Position numbers and translations under genes: made by a program. This document shows, one piece after another, positions 31,814-42,630 of a stretch of 64,000 nucleotides of DNA. The notes below the pieces were generated by a model. The model had not been told where the DNA came from, made no database searches, and worked only from the letters and a program-made list of their open reading frames with translations. Source of the stretch: Actinopolyspora halophila DSM 43834 (GTDB lineage: Bacteria; Actinomycetota; Actinomycetes; Mycobacteriales; Pseudonocardiaceae); assembly GCF_000371785.1 (NCBI RefSeq), contig NZ_AQUI01000002.1:463817-527816 (forward strand). Direction: 5' to 3'. Each line of letters begins with the position of its first letter. The stretch's first letter is position 1.

Positions 31814-34006
31814 TTGTCCGATCCCCAGGCTCCGAAGGGCGAGACGGACGATCACGAGGAGCTCGGCTCGTCCGCGGACACCGCAGCGGAATCGTCCCCT
31901 TCCTCAGGGGGAAACGACGTCACCAGCGCGAGTGAAGAGCAGGATCCGTTCGACTGGCCCACCGCGGCCCCGGAGAAGACCCCCGAGGAAGTGGACGAGA
32001 GCGGTTCCGAGGGGACCGCAGGGGGCGATCCCGAATGGCCGGAACACGACGAGTCGGCTGTCGAGAGCACTCAGCGGTTGGAAGCCGTCGGTCGCGCGGA
32101 GGAGACGGGCTCCCGGGATTCCGGCTCGGGCGATCCCGCTTCCGATCCGCCGACCGTGCAGCTGGCCATCGTTCCACCCTCGGTCGTGGAAAAACCTCCT
32201 TCGGGCGGGCCCGCTCCCCCGGACGGGCAGCGGGCCGTCGAACCGTCGGAGGAGACGGGTTCCGGTGCCTCGGGGGGCACTCGTCCGGCCGATCCGGCCG
32301 ATTTCGGTATGCCACCGGCGGGTGCCTCGCCCGGAGTCCCCAGACTGCTGGGAGTTTCCGGTACGCGCGCTGTCCCCGGACCGGCGCGTGCGACAGGGGA
32401 CGGTGCCGACAGCGGGGACGGCGGGGACGGTGCTGCCGCGGAGGCCTCCGCGGTGAGCTCCGGGACGGAACCGTCCGCGGAGGCAGCCCCCACCGCCGAC
32501 GGGGACACCGCCGGGGGAGTCGGGCGGAACCCCGACGCGGAGGCTCCGCGGGACGACCCCCCGGAGAAGACGGGCACGGGCGGAGACTCCGGTTTCGGCA
32601 AGAGGGTCGGCTGGAAACGGGTTCGCGAACGCATGAGCCGCAAGCGCGTGCTCATCGCGGTTTCCCTGGTCGGCGTGATCGCGCTCGGAGTCGTGGCCGT
32701 GCTGGGAGGTACGACCTGGTTCGGTGACGTGCTGCGTCCCCGAGCGGATGCTCCCGCACTGGTTCGGCTGAACCCCTCCGTCAGTGGCCTGGACCCCTCG
32801 GCGCGGATGCCGAGCAGGTCGGGGCTGTCGCGAGCGCTCGAGGACGTGGTCTCGGACCCGGCGCTGAACGACCTGGGCGGGACCGTCCTCGACTCCAGGA
32901 CGGGGAAGGTGCTGTGGAGCCGGAACGATGATCGCGGCATGGTTCCGGCCTCGACCAACAAGCTGCTCACGTCGTGTGCCGCACTCCTGGCCGTCGACCA
33001 CGACTTCCGGTTCAGCACCAAGATCGTACGCGGGCAGGATCCCGGAAGCATCGTCCTCGTCGGAGGCGGGGACCCGACGCTGTCAGCACTGCCCGAAGGG
33101 CAGAGCTCGGTCTACCCGGACGCGGCGAGGCTGGACGAGCTGGTGCGCAAGATCCGTTCGAGCACGTCGGGCGAGATCAACTCCGTGAAGGTGGACGTGA
33201 GCCGCTACAGCGGGCCCACCCTCGCGGCCGACTGGGCTCAGGGAGACGTGGAAAACGGCTACATCGCCCCCGTCCGCCCCGTGATGCTCGACGGCGGACG
33301 CGAGGACCCGACGGACATCCACAGCCCGCGCAGCCGGCATCCCGCCCTCGACGCGGCCCGTGAACTCGCCTCCCGGCTGGGAGCGCCGACCGAGTCGGTG
33401 AGCACGACCACGATGCGGGGGAGCACCTCCACACTCGCCGAGGTCCGCTCCCCTCCGCTGCGGGATCTGGTGCGCAAACTGCTACGGGACTCGGACAACG
33501 TGCTGGCCGAGGCCGTGGCGCGCCAGGTGGCGGTGACCACGGGGCACGAGCCCTCCTTCTCCGGCGCCGTGCGTGCGGTGCGTTCCGTGCTCGAGCGCAA
33601 CGGTTTCGACCTGAGCGGGGTAGAGCTCGTAGACGGAAGCGGACTGTCCGACACCGATCGGTTGCCCCCGCGGCTGCTGGGCGAGCTGTTGCGGACGGCC
33701 GGCGCTCCCGCGGACGGTCCGTCCGGGCGCAGTGCCAGGCTGCGGCCGGTGCTGACCGCTGTTCCCATCGCGGGCGCCAGCGGCAGTCTGGCCGGGCGTT
33801 ACGACGGCCCCGCTTCGGAAGCGCGTGGCTGGGTCAGGGCCAAGACCGGAACGCTCACCGGGGCGAACGCCCTGGCGGGAACCGTGGTCACCGCGGACGG
33901 CAGACTGCTGAGTTTCGCGTTCATCTCGAACGGGAGTCAGCCGAACGAGGCACGTCCCGCGCTGGATCGAGTGGCCGCGAAACTGCGCTCCTGCGGCTGT
34001 CGCTGA
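31814..34006 (+). CDS. dacB: D-alanyl-D-alanine carboxypeptidase/endopeptidase (PBP4 type)
   Basis: About 730 residues, equivalent to M. tuberculosis Rv3627c but with a long extra N-terminus. Residues 1-270 are cytoplasmic, acidic and low-complexity (Glu/Ser/Gly/Pro). One membrane helix follows (RVLIAVSLVGVIALGVVAVL, about 278-300). The outside part is peptidase S13: catalytic ASTNK with Ser380, SDN at 560-562, and KTGTL at 677. It trims peptidoglycan stem peptides. TTG 31814 is chosen for GAGGAGGT just upstream, though spacing is short; a GTG at 31781 lacks a site. Confidence 0.88.
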   Translation: MSDPQAPKGETDDHEELGSSADTAAESSPSSGGNDVTSASEEQDPFDWPTAAPEKTPEEVDESGSEGTAGGDPEWPEHDESAVESTQRLEAVGRAEETGSRDSGSGDPASDPPTVQLAIVPPSVVEKPPSGGPAPPDGQRAVEPSEETGSGASGGTRPADPADFGMPPAGASPGVPRLLGVSGTRAVPGPARATGDGADSGDGGDGAAAEASAVSSGTEPSAEAAPTADGDTAGGVGRNPDAEAPRDDPPEKTGTGGDSGFGKRVGWKRVRERMSRKRVLIAVSLVGVIALGVVAVLGGTTWFGDVLRPRADAPALVRLNPSVSGLDPSARMPSRSGLSRALEDVVSDPALNDLGGTVLDSRTGKVLWSRNDDRGMVPASTNKLLTSCAALLAVDHDFRFSTKIVRGQDPGSIVLVGGGDPTLSALPEGQSSVYPDAARLDELVRKIRSSTSGEINSVKVDVSRYSGPTLAADWAQGDVENGYIAPVRPVMLDGGREDPTDIHSPRSRHPALDAARELASRLGAPTESVSTTTMRGSTSTLAEVRSPPLRDLVRKLLRDSDNVLAEAVARQVAVTTGHEPSFSGAVRAVRSVLERNGFDLSGVELVDGSGLSDTDRLPPRLLGELLRTAGAPADGPSGRSARLRPVLTAVPIAGASGSLAGRYDGPASEARGWVRAKTGTLTGANALAGTVVTADGRLLSFAFISNGSQPNEARPALDRVAAKLRSCGCR

Positions 34007-34248
34007 ACCGGTGCTCCGCCGCCGCTTCGCCGGGAGCTCCCGCCGGGAAGTTCCGGAAGACGGGCTCGAGCTCGAACCAAGCGCTTCAGCCTGAGCAGTC
34101 GGTACCACCGAAACCCCGGAGAGGAACTCCCTGCGAAGGGCGCTGCCCGAACCAGGCGCCGACTGAGAACCCGCACCGCTACGCGAAAGGAGCCGCCTAC
34201 CCTCCAAAAGGTTCGCTGGTGAGCTTGCGTGGGGGTAGGGTCAGTCCT

Positions 34249-35421
34249 GTGAATGTTCGTGCGTCCGCGCTTTCCCTGCCGTTGCGCCGTCCGGTGACCG
34301 GGCGCGCCACGTCGCAACGCGTCGGCTCCCCGGACGGGATCGGAACCGGTGCCGTCGACTGGGACACGGCCGTGAACACGGCGGGCCGGCTACTCAAACC
34401 GGGCCCGGAGATTTCCCGAACCGAGGCCGCGACCGCTGTGGCGAGCCTGCGTGAGTTCAGCGCGGATGCCGAGACGCACGTGCGCGAGCTGACCGGTCTG
34501 GGAGCCGAACTCCCGGTCGAGTCCGGTGACGTGGTGGATCGACCCGGTTGGCTGCACGGCGCGGGCCGTGGGTTGGCCGAACTGACCGACGTCGCTTTCG
34601 CGAACACCTCGGGAACCGACTCCGATGGGTCCGGCGAGTTGTTGGCGACCATAAACAGTCGGGGTGCGGGGCTCCAGGCCGGAGTGGTGCTGGCCTACCT
34701 CGGCACCAAGGTGCTCGGCCAGTACGATCCCTTCGCCCCCGCGCGCCCCGGAGCCAGCGGGGCGGGAAGGTTGCTGCTGGTCGCGCCGAACATCGTGGCC
34801 GCCCAGCGTGCTCTGGAGGTTCCCGAGGAGGACTTCCACATGTGGGTGTGCCTGCACGAGTCCACCCACCGGCTGCAGTTCAACGCGGTTCCCTGGCTGC
34901 GCGAGTACTTCGCGAACAGCGTCGGCGAGCTGATGAGCGCGATGGACGGTTCCACCGGTGAGCTGTTCGGCAGGCTGCCCTCGGTCGTCCGCGAGGTGCG
35001 TTCGGGCCGCTCCGGTGAGTCGGACACCAGCCCGGGGATGCTCGGTGTCGTGGAGCTGCTGCAGAGTCCGTCCCAGCGTGCTGCGCTGGACAGGATCATC
35101 GCCGTGTCCACGTTGTTGGAGGGGCACGCCGATCACGTGATGGACGCGGTGGGACCTCGGGTGGTCCCCAGCGTGCACACGATCAGGGAGCGGTTCACCC
35201 GGCGTCGGTCCGGCGGTGGTTTGCTGGACAGGCTGCTGCGCAGTCTGCTCGGCGTGGACGCGAAGATCAAACAGTACGCGAAGGGTGCCGAGTTCACTCG
35301 GCACGTGGTCGGCGCCGTGGGCATGGAGGGGTTCAACGCCGTGTGGGAGCGTCCGGACAACCTTCCGAGCCGTGCCGAACTCTCGGATCCGCCCGCCTGG
35401 CTGCGCAGGGTGCACGGCTGA
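34249..35421 (+). CDS. Zinc-dependent metalloprotease, DUF2342 family
   Basis: 390 residues, homologous in position and sequence to Rv3626c. The metal site HESTH begins at His203, with a likely third ligand in LLEGHADHVMDAVGP. Other family phrases: DRPGWLHGAGRGLAELTDVA, TINSRGAGLQAGVVLAYLGT, QYDPFAP, RIIAVSTLLEGHAD. TIGRFAM once grouped these as F420-biosynthesis-associated; function is not established. GTG 34249 sits 7 nt after TAGGGT (34236-34241), so the mRNA may be leaderless; an upstream GTG at 34219 is the alternative. Confidence 0.85.
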   Translation: MNVRASALSLPLRRPVTGRATSQRVGSPDGIGTGAVDWDTAVNTAGRLLKPGPEISRTEAATAVASLREFSADAETHVRELTGLGAELPVESGDVVDRPGWLHGAGRGLAELTDVAFANTSGTDSDGSGELLATINSRGAGLQAGVVLAYLGTKVLGQYDPFAPARPGASGAGRLLLVAPNIVAAQRALEVPEEDFHMWVCLHESTHRLQFNAVPWLREYFANSVGELMSAMDGSTGELFGRLPSVVREVRSGRSGESDTSPGMLGVVELLQSPSQRAALDRIIAVSTLLEGHADHVMDAVGPRVVPSVHTIRERFTRRRSGGGLLDRLLRSLLGVDAKIKQYAKGAEFTRHVVGAVGMEGFNAVWERPDNLPSRAELSDPPAWLRRVHG

Positions 35422-35456
35422 ACGGTTCGTGAGGGCCGTGGTGGGAGAATGCTCAC

Positions 35457-36458
35457 GTGTCCCCACCCGCCTGTGTGAGTGAGATTCGTGTCGCGGTGCG
35501 CCGGTTGCTCGACTCGGAGGAGGCCGCGGCTCACCGGAGCTTTCCTCCGGTGGTGGCCTGTTCCGGCGGCCCGGACTCGCTCGCGCTCGCCGCGGCAACC
35601 GCGTACTTCGCTCGTCGCCGGGACGTCCCCGTTCACGGCGTTGTCGTGGACCACGGGCTGCAGGAGGGCTCCTCCGAGGTCGCGGCCCGTGCTGCCGAAC
35701 AGCTGGTCGCCCTGGGTTTTTCCGAGGTGAACACGGTCCGGGTTCGTCCGGACGGTGCAGGCGGTACGGAGGCGGCCGCGCGGCGCGCCCGCTACGCGGC
35801 GCTGCGGCGGTACCGTCCGGAGGGATCGCTCGTGCTGCTCGGACACACCCTCGACGATCAGGCCGAAACGGTGCTGCTCGGCCTGGGAAGGGGCTCGGGA
35901 GCGCGGTCCATCGCGGGTATGCGGCCGTTGGACGCGCCGTGGGCCCGCCCGTTCCTGGGGGTCTCCCGCGGCACCATCGAGGCGGCCTGTTCCGAGCTGG
36001 GACTGGGTCCCTGGCGGGATCCGCACAACGCGGACTCCCGTTTCACCAGGGTACGTCTTCGTTCCGAAGTGTTGCCCCTCATGGAGGAGGTGCTGCAGGG
36101 TGGTGTCACGTCAGCGCTGTCCCGGACCGCCGCGCAGTTGCGGGAGGACGCGGACGCGCTGGACTCGGTCGCGGAGGAAACGTGCGAGTGGGTGCGTCGC
36201 GCCGAAGGACTCGACGCGCGTGCGCTCTCCGGCCATCCGTCCGCGGTACGTAGACGAGTGCTGCGGAACTGGCTTTCGGAGCGTGGAGTCCCCGAGCTCA
36301 GCGACTCTCATCTGCGGGCGGCCGACGCCTTGGTCGGTGACTGGCGGGGACAGGGTGGTCATGCGCTGCCCGGAGGGTATGAGCTGATTCGAGCTCGCGA
36401 CACTCTTCTGGTGGAATGCAAGGGTCGCGGAATCGACCAACGATCGAGCGACGGGTGA
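35457..36458 (+). CDS. tilS: tRNA(Ile)-lysidine synthetase
   Basis: 333 residues. ATP-dependent ligation of lysine to C34 of tRNA-Ile(CAU), which changes its codon from AUG to AUA. The P-loop is [20 protein letters not shown], followed by [11 protein letters not shown] and [20 protein letters not shown]. The [20 protein letters not shown] stretch is typical of the family. GTG 35457 has GGGAG 10 nt upstream. The hpt gene follows closely and may overlap it. Confidence 0.93.
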   Translation: MSPPACVSEIRVAVRRLLDSEEAAAHRSFPPVVACSGGPDSLALAAATAYFARRRDVPVHGVVVDHGLQEGSSEVAARAAEQLVALGFSEVNTVRVRPDGAGGTEAAARRARYAALRRYRPEGSLVLLGHTLDDQAETVLLGLGRGSGARSIAGMRPLDAPWARPFLGVSRGTIEAACSELGLGPWRDPHNADSRFTRVRLRSEVLPLMEEVLQGGVTSALSRTAAQLREDADALDSVAEETCEWVRRAEGLDARALSGHPSAVRRRVLRNWLSERGVPELSDSHLRAADALVGDWRGQGGHALPGGYELIRARDTLLVECKGRGIDQRSSDG

Positions 36459-36490
36459 ACAGCAACCCAATCGAGAGGGGAAGCCGGGCC

Positions 36491-37048
36491 GTGTACGACG
36501 GCGACATTGCCTCCGTGCTCATATCCGAGCAACAGATCAACGACAAGGTCACCGAGCTGGCCAAACAGGTCGACGAGGACTACGGGCACCTGCAGGGGGG
36601 CGATCTGGTGCTCGTGGGGGTGCTCAAGGGCGCCGTCATGGTGATGACCGATCTGGCCCGGGCGCTTCCGCTGCCCGCTCAGTTGGAGTTCATGGCGGTC
36701 AGCTCGTACGGTTCGTCGACCTCGTCCTCCGGGGTCGTCCGTATCCTGAAGGACCTGGACAGGGACATAGCCGGTAAGCACGTACTGGTCGTCGAGGACA
36801 TCATCGACTCGGGGCTCACGCTGTCCTGGCTGCTGAAGAATCTCGCCGCGCGGGGGCCGACTTCCCTCGAGGTGTGCACCCTGCTGCGCAAGCCCGATGC
36901 GGTCCAGGTCGAGGTTCCCGTCCGCTACGTCGGTTTCGACATCCCGAACGAGTTCGTCGTCGGATACGGGCTCGACTTCGCGGAGCGCTACCGCGATCTC
37001 CCCTACATCGGTAGTCTTGATCCGAAGGTCTACACCTCGGGGGTGTGA
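36491..37048 (+). CDS. hpt: Hypoxanthine phosphoribosyltransferase
   Basis: 185 residues from GTG 36491 ([16 protein letters not shown]). Converts hypoxanthine and guanine with PRPP to IMP and GMP (purine salvage). The PRPP site is [19 protein letters not shown], and the flexible-loop region [11 protein letters not shown] precedes it. GAGAGGGGAAG lies upstream. An alternative GTG at 36455 would overlap the tilS stop (GTGA) and add 12 residues. The tilS-hpt-ftsH order is widely conserved in bacteria. Confidence 0.93.
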   Translation: MYDGDIASVLISEQQINDKVTELAKQVDEDYGHLQGGDLVLVGVLKGAVMVMTDLARALPLPAQLEFMAVSSYGSSTSSSGVVRILKDLDRDIAGKHVLVVEDIIDSGLTLSWLLKNLAARGPTSLEVCTLLRKPDAVQVEVPVRYVGFDIPNEFVVGYGLDFAERYRDLPYIGSLDPKVYTSGV

Positions 37049-37386
37049 GCGGCGCGGTTCCCGAGCCGTCCCCGTAACGGGTACAACCGGAAGGGACGAG
37101 GCGCCCGACGGTATCCTCGCACCAGTGACGATGGGTCGGGCGATTCTTGTCGGCCACCGTCGGTGTTTTGTGCCACCTCCGCGGGAGGTGGTTGGAACTA
37201 ATCCGGCGTGTGACCCGTTGAACTCCAGGGGCGGGTACCCTGGAGGGCCTGTGGTTCGGTTCGCGCAGTTTGTCGCTGTCGCGGACGGTACGCTGGGCTG
37301 AACCGGGGGTGGACGTTGAATGGACGCCCGCCACCACCCGACGTGACAGTCAGGGAGGGTCGAGGCCGCGCGGCGGCCGCAAGTGA
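37049..37386. other. Intergenic region upstream of ftsH
   Basis: 338 bp. It holds a perfect 8-bp hairpin, CTCCAGGG / CCCTGGAG (37224-37246, 7-base loop), without a T-tract, which may be a leader structure. No clear promoter or ribosome site for ftsH: the ATG at 37387 is preceded by CGGCCGCAAGTGA. Confidence 0.5.
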
Positions 37387-40047
37387 ATGGACCGAAAGCG
37401 CCTGCTCCGCAACCCGCTGCTGTGGCTGTTGGCGGTGTTGCTGCTGTTCTACGCCTTCAGCGTGCTCTTCGACGACACGCGTGGCTATCAGGACGTATCC
37501 ACCTCGACGGCACTGCAGCAGATATCGCAGGGCAACGTGGCGGAAGCCACTATCGAGGACAAAGAACAGCGGCTGAGGCTGACTCTGAACGACGGCGTCC
37601 AGGTTCAGGGCAGTGACCGGATCATCACCAAGTATCCGACCGGGGCCAACGAGGACATAGTCAACCGGATAGAGCAATCCGGCGTCTCCAACTGGAACAC
37701 CGAGGTGTCCCAGAGTTCCATCTGGAGTCAGTTGCTGCTCTACCTCATCCCGGTGGGCCTGCTGGTCCTGCTGGTGATGTGGATGATGAACAACGCCCAG
37801 GGCGGCGGCAGCAAGGTGCTGAACTTCGGCAAGTCCAAGGCGAAGCAGTTCACCAAGGACATGCCCAAGACGTTGTTCGGCGATGTCGCCGGTGCCGACG
37901 AGGCCGTCGAGGAACTGCACGAGATCAAGGACTTCCTGCAGCACCCGACGCGCTACCAGGCCCTCGGCGCGAAGATTCCGAAGGGCGTGCTGCTCGACGG
38001 CCCACCGGGAACGGGTAAGACGCTGCTGGCCCGCGCCGTGGCGGGTGAGGCCGGAGTACCGTTCTACTCGATCTCCGGCTCGGACTTCGTCGAGATGTTC
38101 GTCGGTGTCGGTGCCTCCCGGGTGCGGGATCTGTTCGAGCAGGCCAAGCAGAACGCACCGTGCATCGTCTTCGTCGACGAGATCGACGCCGTCGGTAGGC
38201 AACGTGGTGCCGGTGTCGGCGGTGGCCACGACGAGCGCGAGCAGACGCTGAACCAGCTCCTGGTCGAGATGGACGGTTTCGACTCGCGGGGTGGGATCAT
38301 TCTGATCGCCGCGACGAACCGTTCGGACATTCTCGACCCGGCCCTGCTGCGTCCGGGCCGCTTCGACCGGCAGATTCCGGTCGCCGCCCCCGACCTGCGC
38401 GGCAGGCGTGCGATCCTGAACGTGCACTCCAAGGGCAAGCCGCTCGCTCCGGACGCCGATCTGGACGGTTTGGCCAAGCGCACGGTCGGTTTCTCCGGCG
38501 CGGATCTCGAGAACGTGGTCAACGAGGCGGCTCTGCTGACCGCCAGGGAGAACTCGCAGCTCATCACCGGGGCGGCTCTCGAGGAGGCGGTGGACCGTGT
38601 GATCGGTGGCCCACGTCGCAAGAACAAGGTCATATCGGAGCGGGACAAGAAGATCACCGCTTATCACGAGGGCGGGCACGCCCTGGCCGCGTGGGCGATG
38701 CCGGACCTGGAGCCGGTCTACAAGCTCACGATTCTGCCCAGGGGCAAGACCGGCGGGCACGCTCTTGTCGTCCCGGAGGACGACAAGGACATGATGACCC
38801 GCTCGGAGATGATCGGGCGTCTCGTCTTCGCGCTCGGGGGCCGGTCCTCCGAGGAACTGATCTTCCACGAGCCGACCACCGGTGCCTCCAGCGACATCGA
38901 GCAGGCGACGAAGATCGCCCGTGCGATGGTCACCGAGTACGGCATGACCGCCCGACTGGGCGCGGTGAAGTACGGGAAGGAGGAAGGTGATCCCTTCCTC
39001 GGCCGCTCCGCCGGGCAACAGCCGAACTACTCCCTGGAAGTGGCCCACGAGATCGACGAGGAAGTGCGTAAGCTCATCGAGGCGGCGCACACCGAGGCCT
39101 GGGAGATCCTGAGTACCTACAGGGACGTGCTCGACGACCTCGTCCGGGAGGTCATCGAGAAGGAGACGCTCAACCGCAACGATCTGGAACGGATCTTCGC
39201 CGAGGTCGAGAAGCGTCCCCGGATCACCGCGTTCAACGACTTCGGTGGACGTACCCCCTCGGACAAACCGCCGATCAAGACACCGGGCGAACTGGCGATG
39301 GAGCGGGGCGAGCCGTGGCCGCCACCGATCAACGATCAGCCGACTCCCGCTCCGGTCGGCGTCGTCCCGGGTGCGAACGGATACGGTTCCCAGCAGCCCG
39401 GCCAGCAGTACGGTCCCGAGCAGCAGGGGCAGCAGCCCCAGGGGTACCCGACGCAGCAACCGCCGCAGGGGAACCAGCCGCCGGGGACCGCGCAGATGCC
39501 CTACCCGGGGGCTGCCGGTCAGCCGCAGCCACCTCAGGGGCAGCCACCCCAGGGGTATCCGCCGCAGGGACAACAGCCTCCGCAGGGAGGCCAGCCTCCA
39601 CAGGGGCAGCCTCCACAGGGGCAGCCACCCCAGGGGTATCCGCCGCAGGGACAACAGCCTCCGCAGGGAGGCCAGCCTCCACAGGGGGTTCCGCCGAACT
39701 ACGGTGCTCCTCCTGGCTGGACTCCTGCCACTTCATCCGGTGGACAGCCCGGCTACCAGCCTCCCGCGCCGAATCAGCACAACTGGGTGCCTTCCTGGGA
39801 GAACGGTGCGCGACCGGATAACGGTCAACCCGTGCAGCAGGAGGGCCCCGGGACCGAGCAGATTCGGCAGGGGCAACCCGAGCAGCCCTCCGGGGACTCG
39901 GGGGGCTCGACCAGTGGTGAGCAAACCGGAAAACCGAGCACCGAAGCCGAGCAGGATACGTCCGAGGAATCTCAGGATCCCGGACGGAGTTCCGGAGGCG
40001 ATTCGGGGACCACGGGCGAGAACGGAAGCGGTACCGAGAACCGCTGA
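37387..40047 (+). CDS. ftsH: ATP-dependent membrane zinc metalloprotease FtsH with proline/glutamine-rich tail
   Basis: 886 residues, longer than the usual 650-780. Two membrane segments ([38 protein letters not shown]) flank an extracytoplasmic domain; then AAA+ Walker A GPPGTGKT at 205-212, Walker [10 protein letters not shown], the [23 protein letters not shown], and the zinc site HEGGH from His427 with a further ligand region [10 protein letters not shown]. Degrades membrane and soluble proteins. From about residue 640 a PQG/QQP repeat tail carries 27-residue tandem units, then an acidic Ser/Gly/Glu end. It precedes folE, as in mycobacteria. Confidence 0.96.
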   Translation: MDRKRLLRNPLLWLLAVLLLFYAFSVLFDDTRGYQDVSTSTALQQISQGNVAEATIEDKEQRLRLTLNDGVQVQGSDRIITKYPTGANEDIVNRIEQSGVSNWNTEVSQSSIWSQLLLYLIPVGLLVLLVMWMMNNAQGGGSKVLNFGKSKAKQFTKDMPKTLFGDVAGADEAVEELHEIKDFLQHPTRYQALGAKIPKGVLLDGPPGTGKTLLARAVAGEAGVPFYSISGSDFVEMFVGVGASRVRDLFEQAKQNAPCIVFVDEIDAVGRQRGAGVGGGHDEREQTLNQLLVEMDGFDSRGGIILIAATNRSDILDPALLRPGRFDRQIPVAAPDLRGRRAILNVHSKGKPLAPDADLDGLAKRTVGFSGADLENVVNEAALLTARENSQLITGAALEEAVDRVIGGPRRKNKVISERDKKITAYHEGGHALAAWAMPDLEPVYKLTILPRGKTGGHALVVPEDDKDMMTRSEMIGRLVFALGGRSSEELIFHEPTTGASSDIEQATKIARAMVTEYGMTARLGAVKYGKEEGDPFLGRSAGQQPNYSLEVAHEIDEEVRKLIEAAHTEAWEILSTYRDVLDDLVREVIEKETLNRNDLERIFAEVEKRPRITAFNDFGGRTPSDKPPIKTPGELAMERGEPWPPPINDQPTPAPVGVVPGANGYGSQQPGQQYGPEQQGQQPQGYPTQQPPQGNQPPGTAQMPYPGAAGQPQPPQGQPPQGYPPQGQQPPQGGQPPQGQPPQGQPPQGYPPQGQQPPQGGQPPQGVPPNYGAPPGWTPATSSGGQPGYQPPAPNQHNWVPSWENGARPDNGQPVQQEGPGTEQIRQGQPEQPSGDSGGSTSGEQTGKPSTEAEQDTSEESQDPGRSSGGDSGTTGENGSGTENR
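39541..39687 (+). repeat. Tandem repeat in the ftsH tail
   Basis: A 66-bp stretch (39541-39606) recurs exactly at 39622-39687, an 81-bp period (27 residues, [20 protein letters not shown]). Shorter CAGCCTCCACAGGGG units repeat inside. Repeat number may vary among strains. Confidence 0.9.
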
Positions 40048-40117
40048 CGGTGGACCCCGGTGGTGAGCGGCATCCGGTCGACGACCGGATGCCGCGCCGC
40101 TGTGGAGGGAACGACAC

Positions 40118-40756
40118 GTGACAGGTGAAAGCGTGCCGGTGGGGCCGGACGCCGAGTTCGGCGCCGACCCCGCCGAGTTCGTTGATCAAAGGTTCGACCG
40201 GCCCAGAGCGGCAGCGGCGATCCGCGAACTGCTGTTGGCCGCCGGGGAGGACCCCGATCGTGAGGGGCTGCGGGAAACTCCGGAGCGGGTCGCTCGCGCT
40301 TACGAGGAATTGTTCACCGGGCTCTACACCGACCCGGACGAGGTGTTGGACCGGACTTTCGACGAGTCCCACGAGGAACTCGTACTGGTTCGGGACATCC
40401 CGATGTATTCCCAGTGCGAGCATCATCTGCTGCCTTTCCACGGCATGGCCCACATCGGCTACATCCCGAATGACCAGGGCAGGGTGACCGGCTTGTCCAA
40501 GCTCGGACGCTTGGTCGACCTCTACGCGAAGCGTCCGCAGGTACAGGAACGGTTGACTTCGCAGATCGCCGACGCGCTCACCCGCAAGCTGGAACCGCGT
40601 GGAGTGATCGTCGTGGTGGAGGCCGAGCATCTCTGCATGGGGATGCGCGGGGTGCGCAAAGCGGGTTCGGTCACCACCACTTCGGCGGTGCGCGGAGTGT
40701 TCCGGTCCTCGGCCTCGTCCCGTTCCGAGGCGCTGTCGTTGATTCGGGGGAAGTAA
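40118..40756 (+). CDS. folE: GTP cyclohydrolase I
   Basis: 212 residues. First step of folate synthesis: GTP to dihydroneopterin triphosphate. Zinc ligands appear in [20 protein letters not shown] and [20 protein letters not shown] 40118 has GGAGGGA 8 nt upstream. The folP start overlaps the stop by one base (TAATG). Confidence 0.95.
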   Translation: MTGESVPVGPDAEFGADPAEFVDQRFDRPRAAAAIRELLLAAGEDPDREGLRETPERVARAYEELFTGLYTDPDEVLDRTFDESHEELVLVRDIPMYSQCEHHLLPFHGMAHIGYIPNDQGRVTGLSKLGRLVDLYAKRPQVQERLTSQIADALTRKLEPRGVIVVVEAEHLCMGMRGVRKAGSVTTTSAVRGVFRSSASSRSEALSLIRGK

Positions 40757-41604
40757 TGGCCGCTGGGCTACCGGAAGCGTCCCGCTGCCTGGTCATGGGC
40801 GTGCTGAACGTTACGCACAACTCTTTTTCGGATGGCGGGCGCTACCTGGACCACGAGGCCGCCGTGGCTCACGGCAAGCAGCTGTGGGAGCAGGGTGCCG
40901 ACATCGTCGACGTGGGTGGGGAATCCACCCGTCCCGGGTCCGAGCGGGTCGCCGCCGGGGTGGAGTCGGAGCGGGTCCTTCCGGTGATTCGTGAGCTGAG
41001 CCGTGCCGGGGTTCCGGTCAGCGTGGACACGACGCGTGCCGAGGTCGCGGCCGCTGCCGTACGTGCGGGGGCCGGTCTGGTCAACGACGTTTCCGGCGGG
41101 CTCGCCGACCCGGAGATGGCCGGTGCGGTGGCCGACGCGGGGGTGCCCTGGGTGCTCATGCACTGGCGGGGGCACAGCCGGGAGATGAACTCCCTGGCGG
41201 TTTACGAGGACGTGGTCGCCGAGGTTCGCGCCGAGCTGTCCGCGCGCGTCGAAGCCGCTCTGGACGCGGGGGTTTCGGAGGACGCGCTCGTGCTGGACCC
41301 GGGACTCGGTTTCGCCAAGACCGGCGAGCACGACTGGCAACTGCTGCACAACCTGGAATCCCTCCTGGGGATGGGACCTTCGGTGCTCGTGGGAGCGTCC
41401 CGCAAGCGCTTCCTCGGCGGCCTGCTGGCCGATTCCGCGGGGACGCCACGTCCCGCGACCGAACGTGACGTGGCCACCGCCACGATTTCCGCGCTGGCCG
41501 CGGAGCGTGGTGCCTGGGCGGTACGAGTGCACGACGTGGTCGGCTCTCTGGACGCGGTGCGGGTCACCGCTGCCTGGCAACGCGGAGGTGAGGACTTTGG
41601 CTGA
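40756..41604 (+). CDS. folP: Dihydropteroate synthase
   Basis: 282 residues, TIM barrel. Joins p-aminobenzoate to the pterin diphosphate; sulfonamide target. Motifs: [65 protein letters not shown] and [15 protein letters not shown]. The usual NVTPDSFSDGG or NVTDDSFSDGG is [11 protein letters not shown] here, an uncommon loop 1 sequence. It overlaps folE by 1 bp and folB by 8 bp. Confidence 0.95.
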   Translation: MAAGLPEASRCLVMGVLNVTHNSFSDGGRYLDHEAAVAHGKQLWEQGADIVDVGGESTRPGSERVAAGVESERVLPVIRELSRAGVPVSVDTTRAEVAAAAVRAGAGLVNDVSGGLADPEMAGAVADAGVPWVLMHWRGHSREMNSLAVYEDVVAEVRAELSARVEAALDAGVSEDALVLDPGLGFAKTGEHDWQLLHNLESLLGMGPSVLVGASRKRFLGGLLADSAGTPRPATERDVATATISALAAERGAWAVRVHDVVGSLDAVRVTAAWQRGGEDFG

Positions 41605-41989
41605 CCGGATCGCCGTCACCGGTTTGCGGTCGTTCGGTTACCACGGGGTTTTCGAACGGGAGAAGCACGAGGGGCAGGAGTTCGTCGTGGACATCACCGT
41701 TTGGGTGGATCTCGACGAAGCCGCCGCCAACGACGACGTGAACCGGACCCTGCACTACGGGGTGCTGGCCGAACGCGCCGCGGCCGTGGTCACCGGCCCG
41801 GCTCGTGACCTGGTCGAGACCGTCGCGGCGGAGATCGCCGACGATGTCATGGCCGACGGCAGGCCGCACGCCGCGGAGGTCACGATTCACAAACCCGCTG
41901 CGCCGATCCCGCTCACCTTCGACGATGTTTCGGTGACCATCCGTCGTTCGCGGCGCGGTGGGCGTGGAGCGAAGGCCGCTTCGGCATGA
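41597..41989 (+). CDS. folB: Dihydroneopterin aldolase
   Basis: 130 residues starting at TTG 41597 ([20 protein letters not shown]); GGAGG lies 8 nt upstream inside the folP end. Cleaves dihydroneopterin to the hydroxymethyl pterin. Conserved [29 protein letters not shown] and [14 protein letters not shown] are visible. It overlaps folK by 4 bp (ATGA). A basic tail ([15 protein letters not shown]) ends it. Confidence 0.93.
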   Translation: MADRIAVTGLRSFGYHGVFEREKHEGQEFVVDITVWVDLDEAAANDDVNRTLHYGVLAERAAAVVTGPARDLVETVAAEIADDVMADGRPHAAEVTIHKPAAPIPLTFDDVSVTIRRSRRGGRGAKAASA

Positions 41990-42480
41990 GTCGGGCGGTG
42001 CTCTCGTTGGGGTCGAACGTCGGTGATCGCCTCGAGTACTTGCGACTGGCGACACGCGGTTTCTCCGACGTGCTGGTCGCGGCTTCCGCGGTGTACGAGA
42101 CGGCGCCGTGGGGGGTCACGAACCAGCCGGACTTCCTCAACGCGGTGCTCGTCGTGAGCTCTTCCGACTTCGACGAGTGGGACTGGCTGCGTCGTGCGCA
42201 GCGGCTCGAGCAGGAGGCCGAGCGCACGAGGAAACAGCGTTGGGGACCGCGCACACTGGACGTGGACGTGGTCACTGTGGACGACGTGCGCAGCAGTGAT
42301 CCGGAACTGTTGCTACCGCACCCCGGAACGCCCGAGCGGGCGACCGTGTTGATTCCCTGGGCCGAAGTGGAGCCGGAGGCGGTTCTTCCCGGGCACGGGA
42401 AGGTGTCCGAACTGTGCGGGCGACTTCCGGATGAAGAGGTGGCCGGGGTGCGCAGGTGTCGGGACCTGAGTCTGGACTGA
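41986..42480 (+). CDS. folK: Hydroxymethyl-dihydropterin pyrophosphokinase
   Basis: 164 residues. Transfers pyrophosphate from ATP to 6-hydroxymethyl-dihydropterin. Motifs: [37 protein letters not shown] and the signature [16 protein letters not shown] overlap with folB. End of the four-gene folate set. Confidence 0.95.
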   Translation: MSRAVLSLGSNVGDRLEYLRLATRGFSDVLVAASAVYETAPWGVTNQPDFLNAVLVVSSSDFDEWDWLRRAQRLEQEAERTRKQRWGPRTLDVDVVTVDDVRSSDPELLLPHPGTPERATVLIPWAEVEPEAVLPGHGKVSELCGRLPDEEVAGVRRCRDLSLD

Positions 42481-42630
42481 CGGCGGTTCTCCGGACCGGG
42501 GCCGGACAGGGCGGACACGCGGACCGTGGCTCGTTTCCGGGCAGGAACTCGTAACAAAGAGGCAGTGAGTCGTCTTCGCGGTGCCCGAGGTGCGATCCCG
42601 GGCCGACGGCGACGCCGGCACGGAGGGCGG

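Noticed and set aside
37198..39654. 818-codon open frame antisense to ftsH
   Set aside because: Shadow of ftsH; its Leu/Arg repeats mirror the PQG repeats of the real tail.
39541..39687. CRISPR or mobile repeat in ftsH
   Set aside because: In-frame coding repeats in a low-complexity protein tail.
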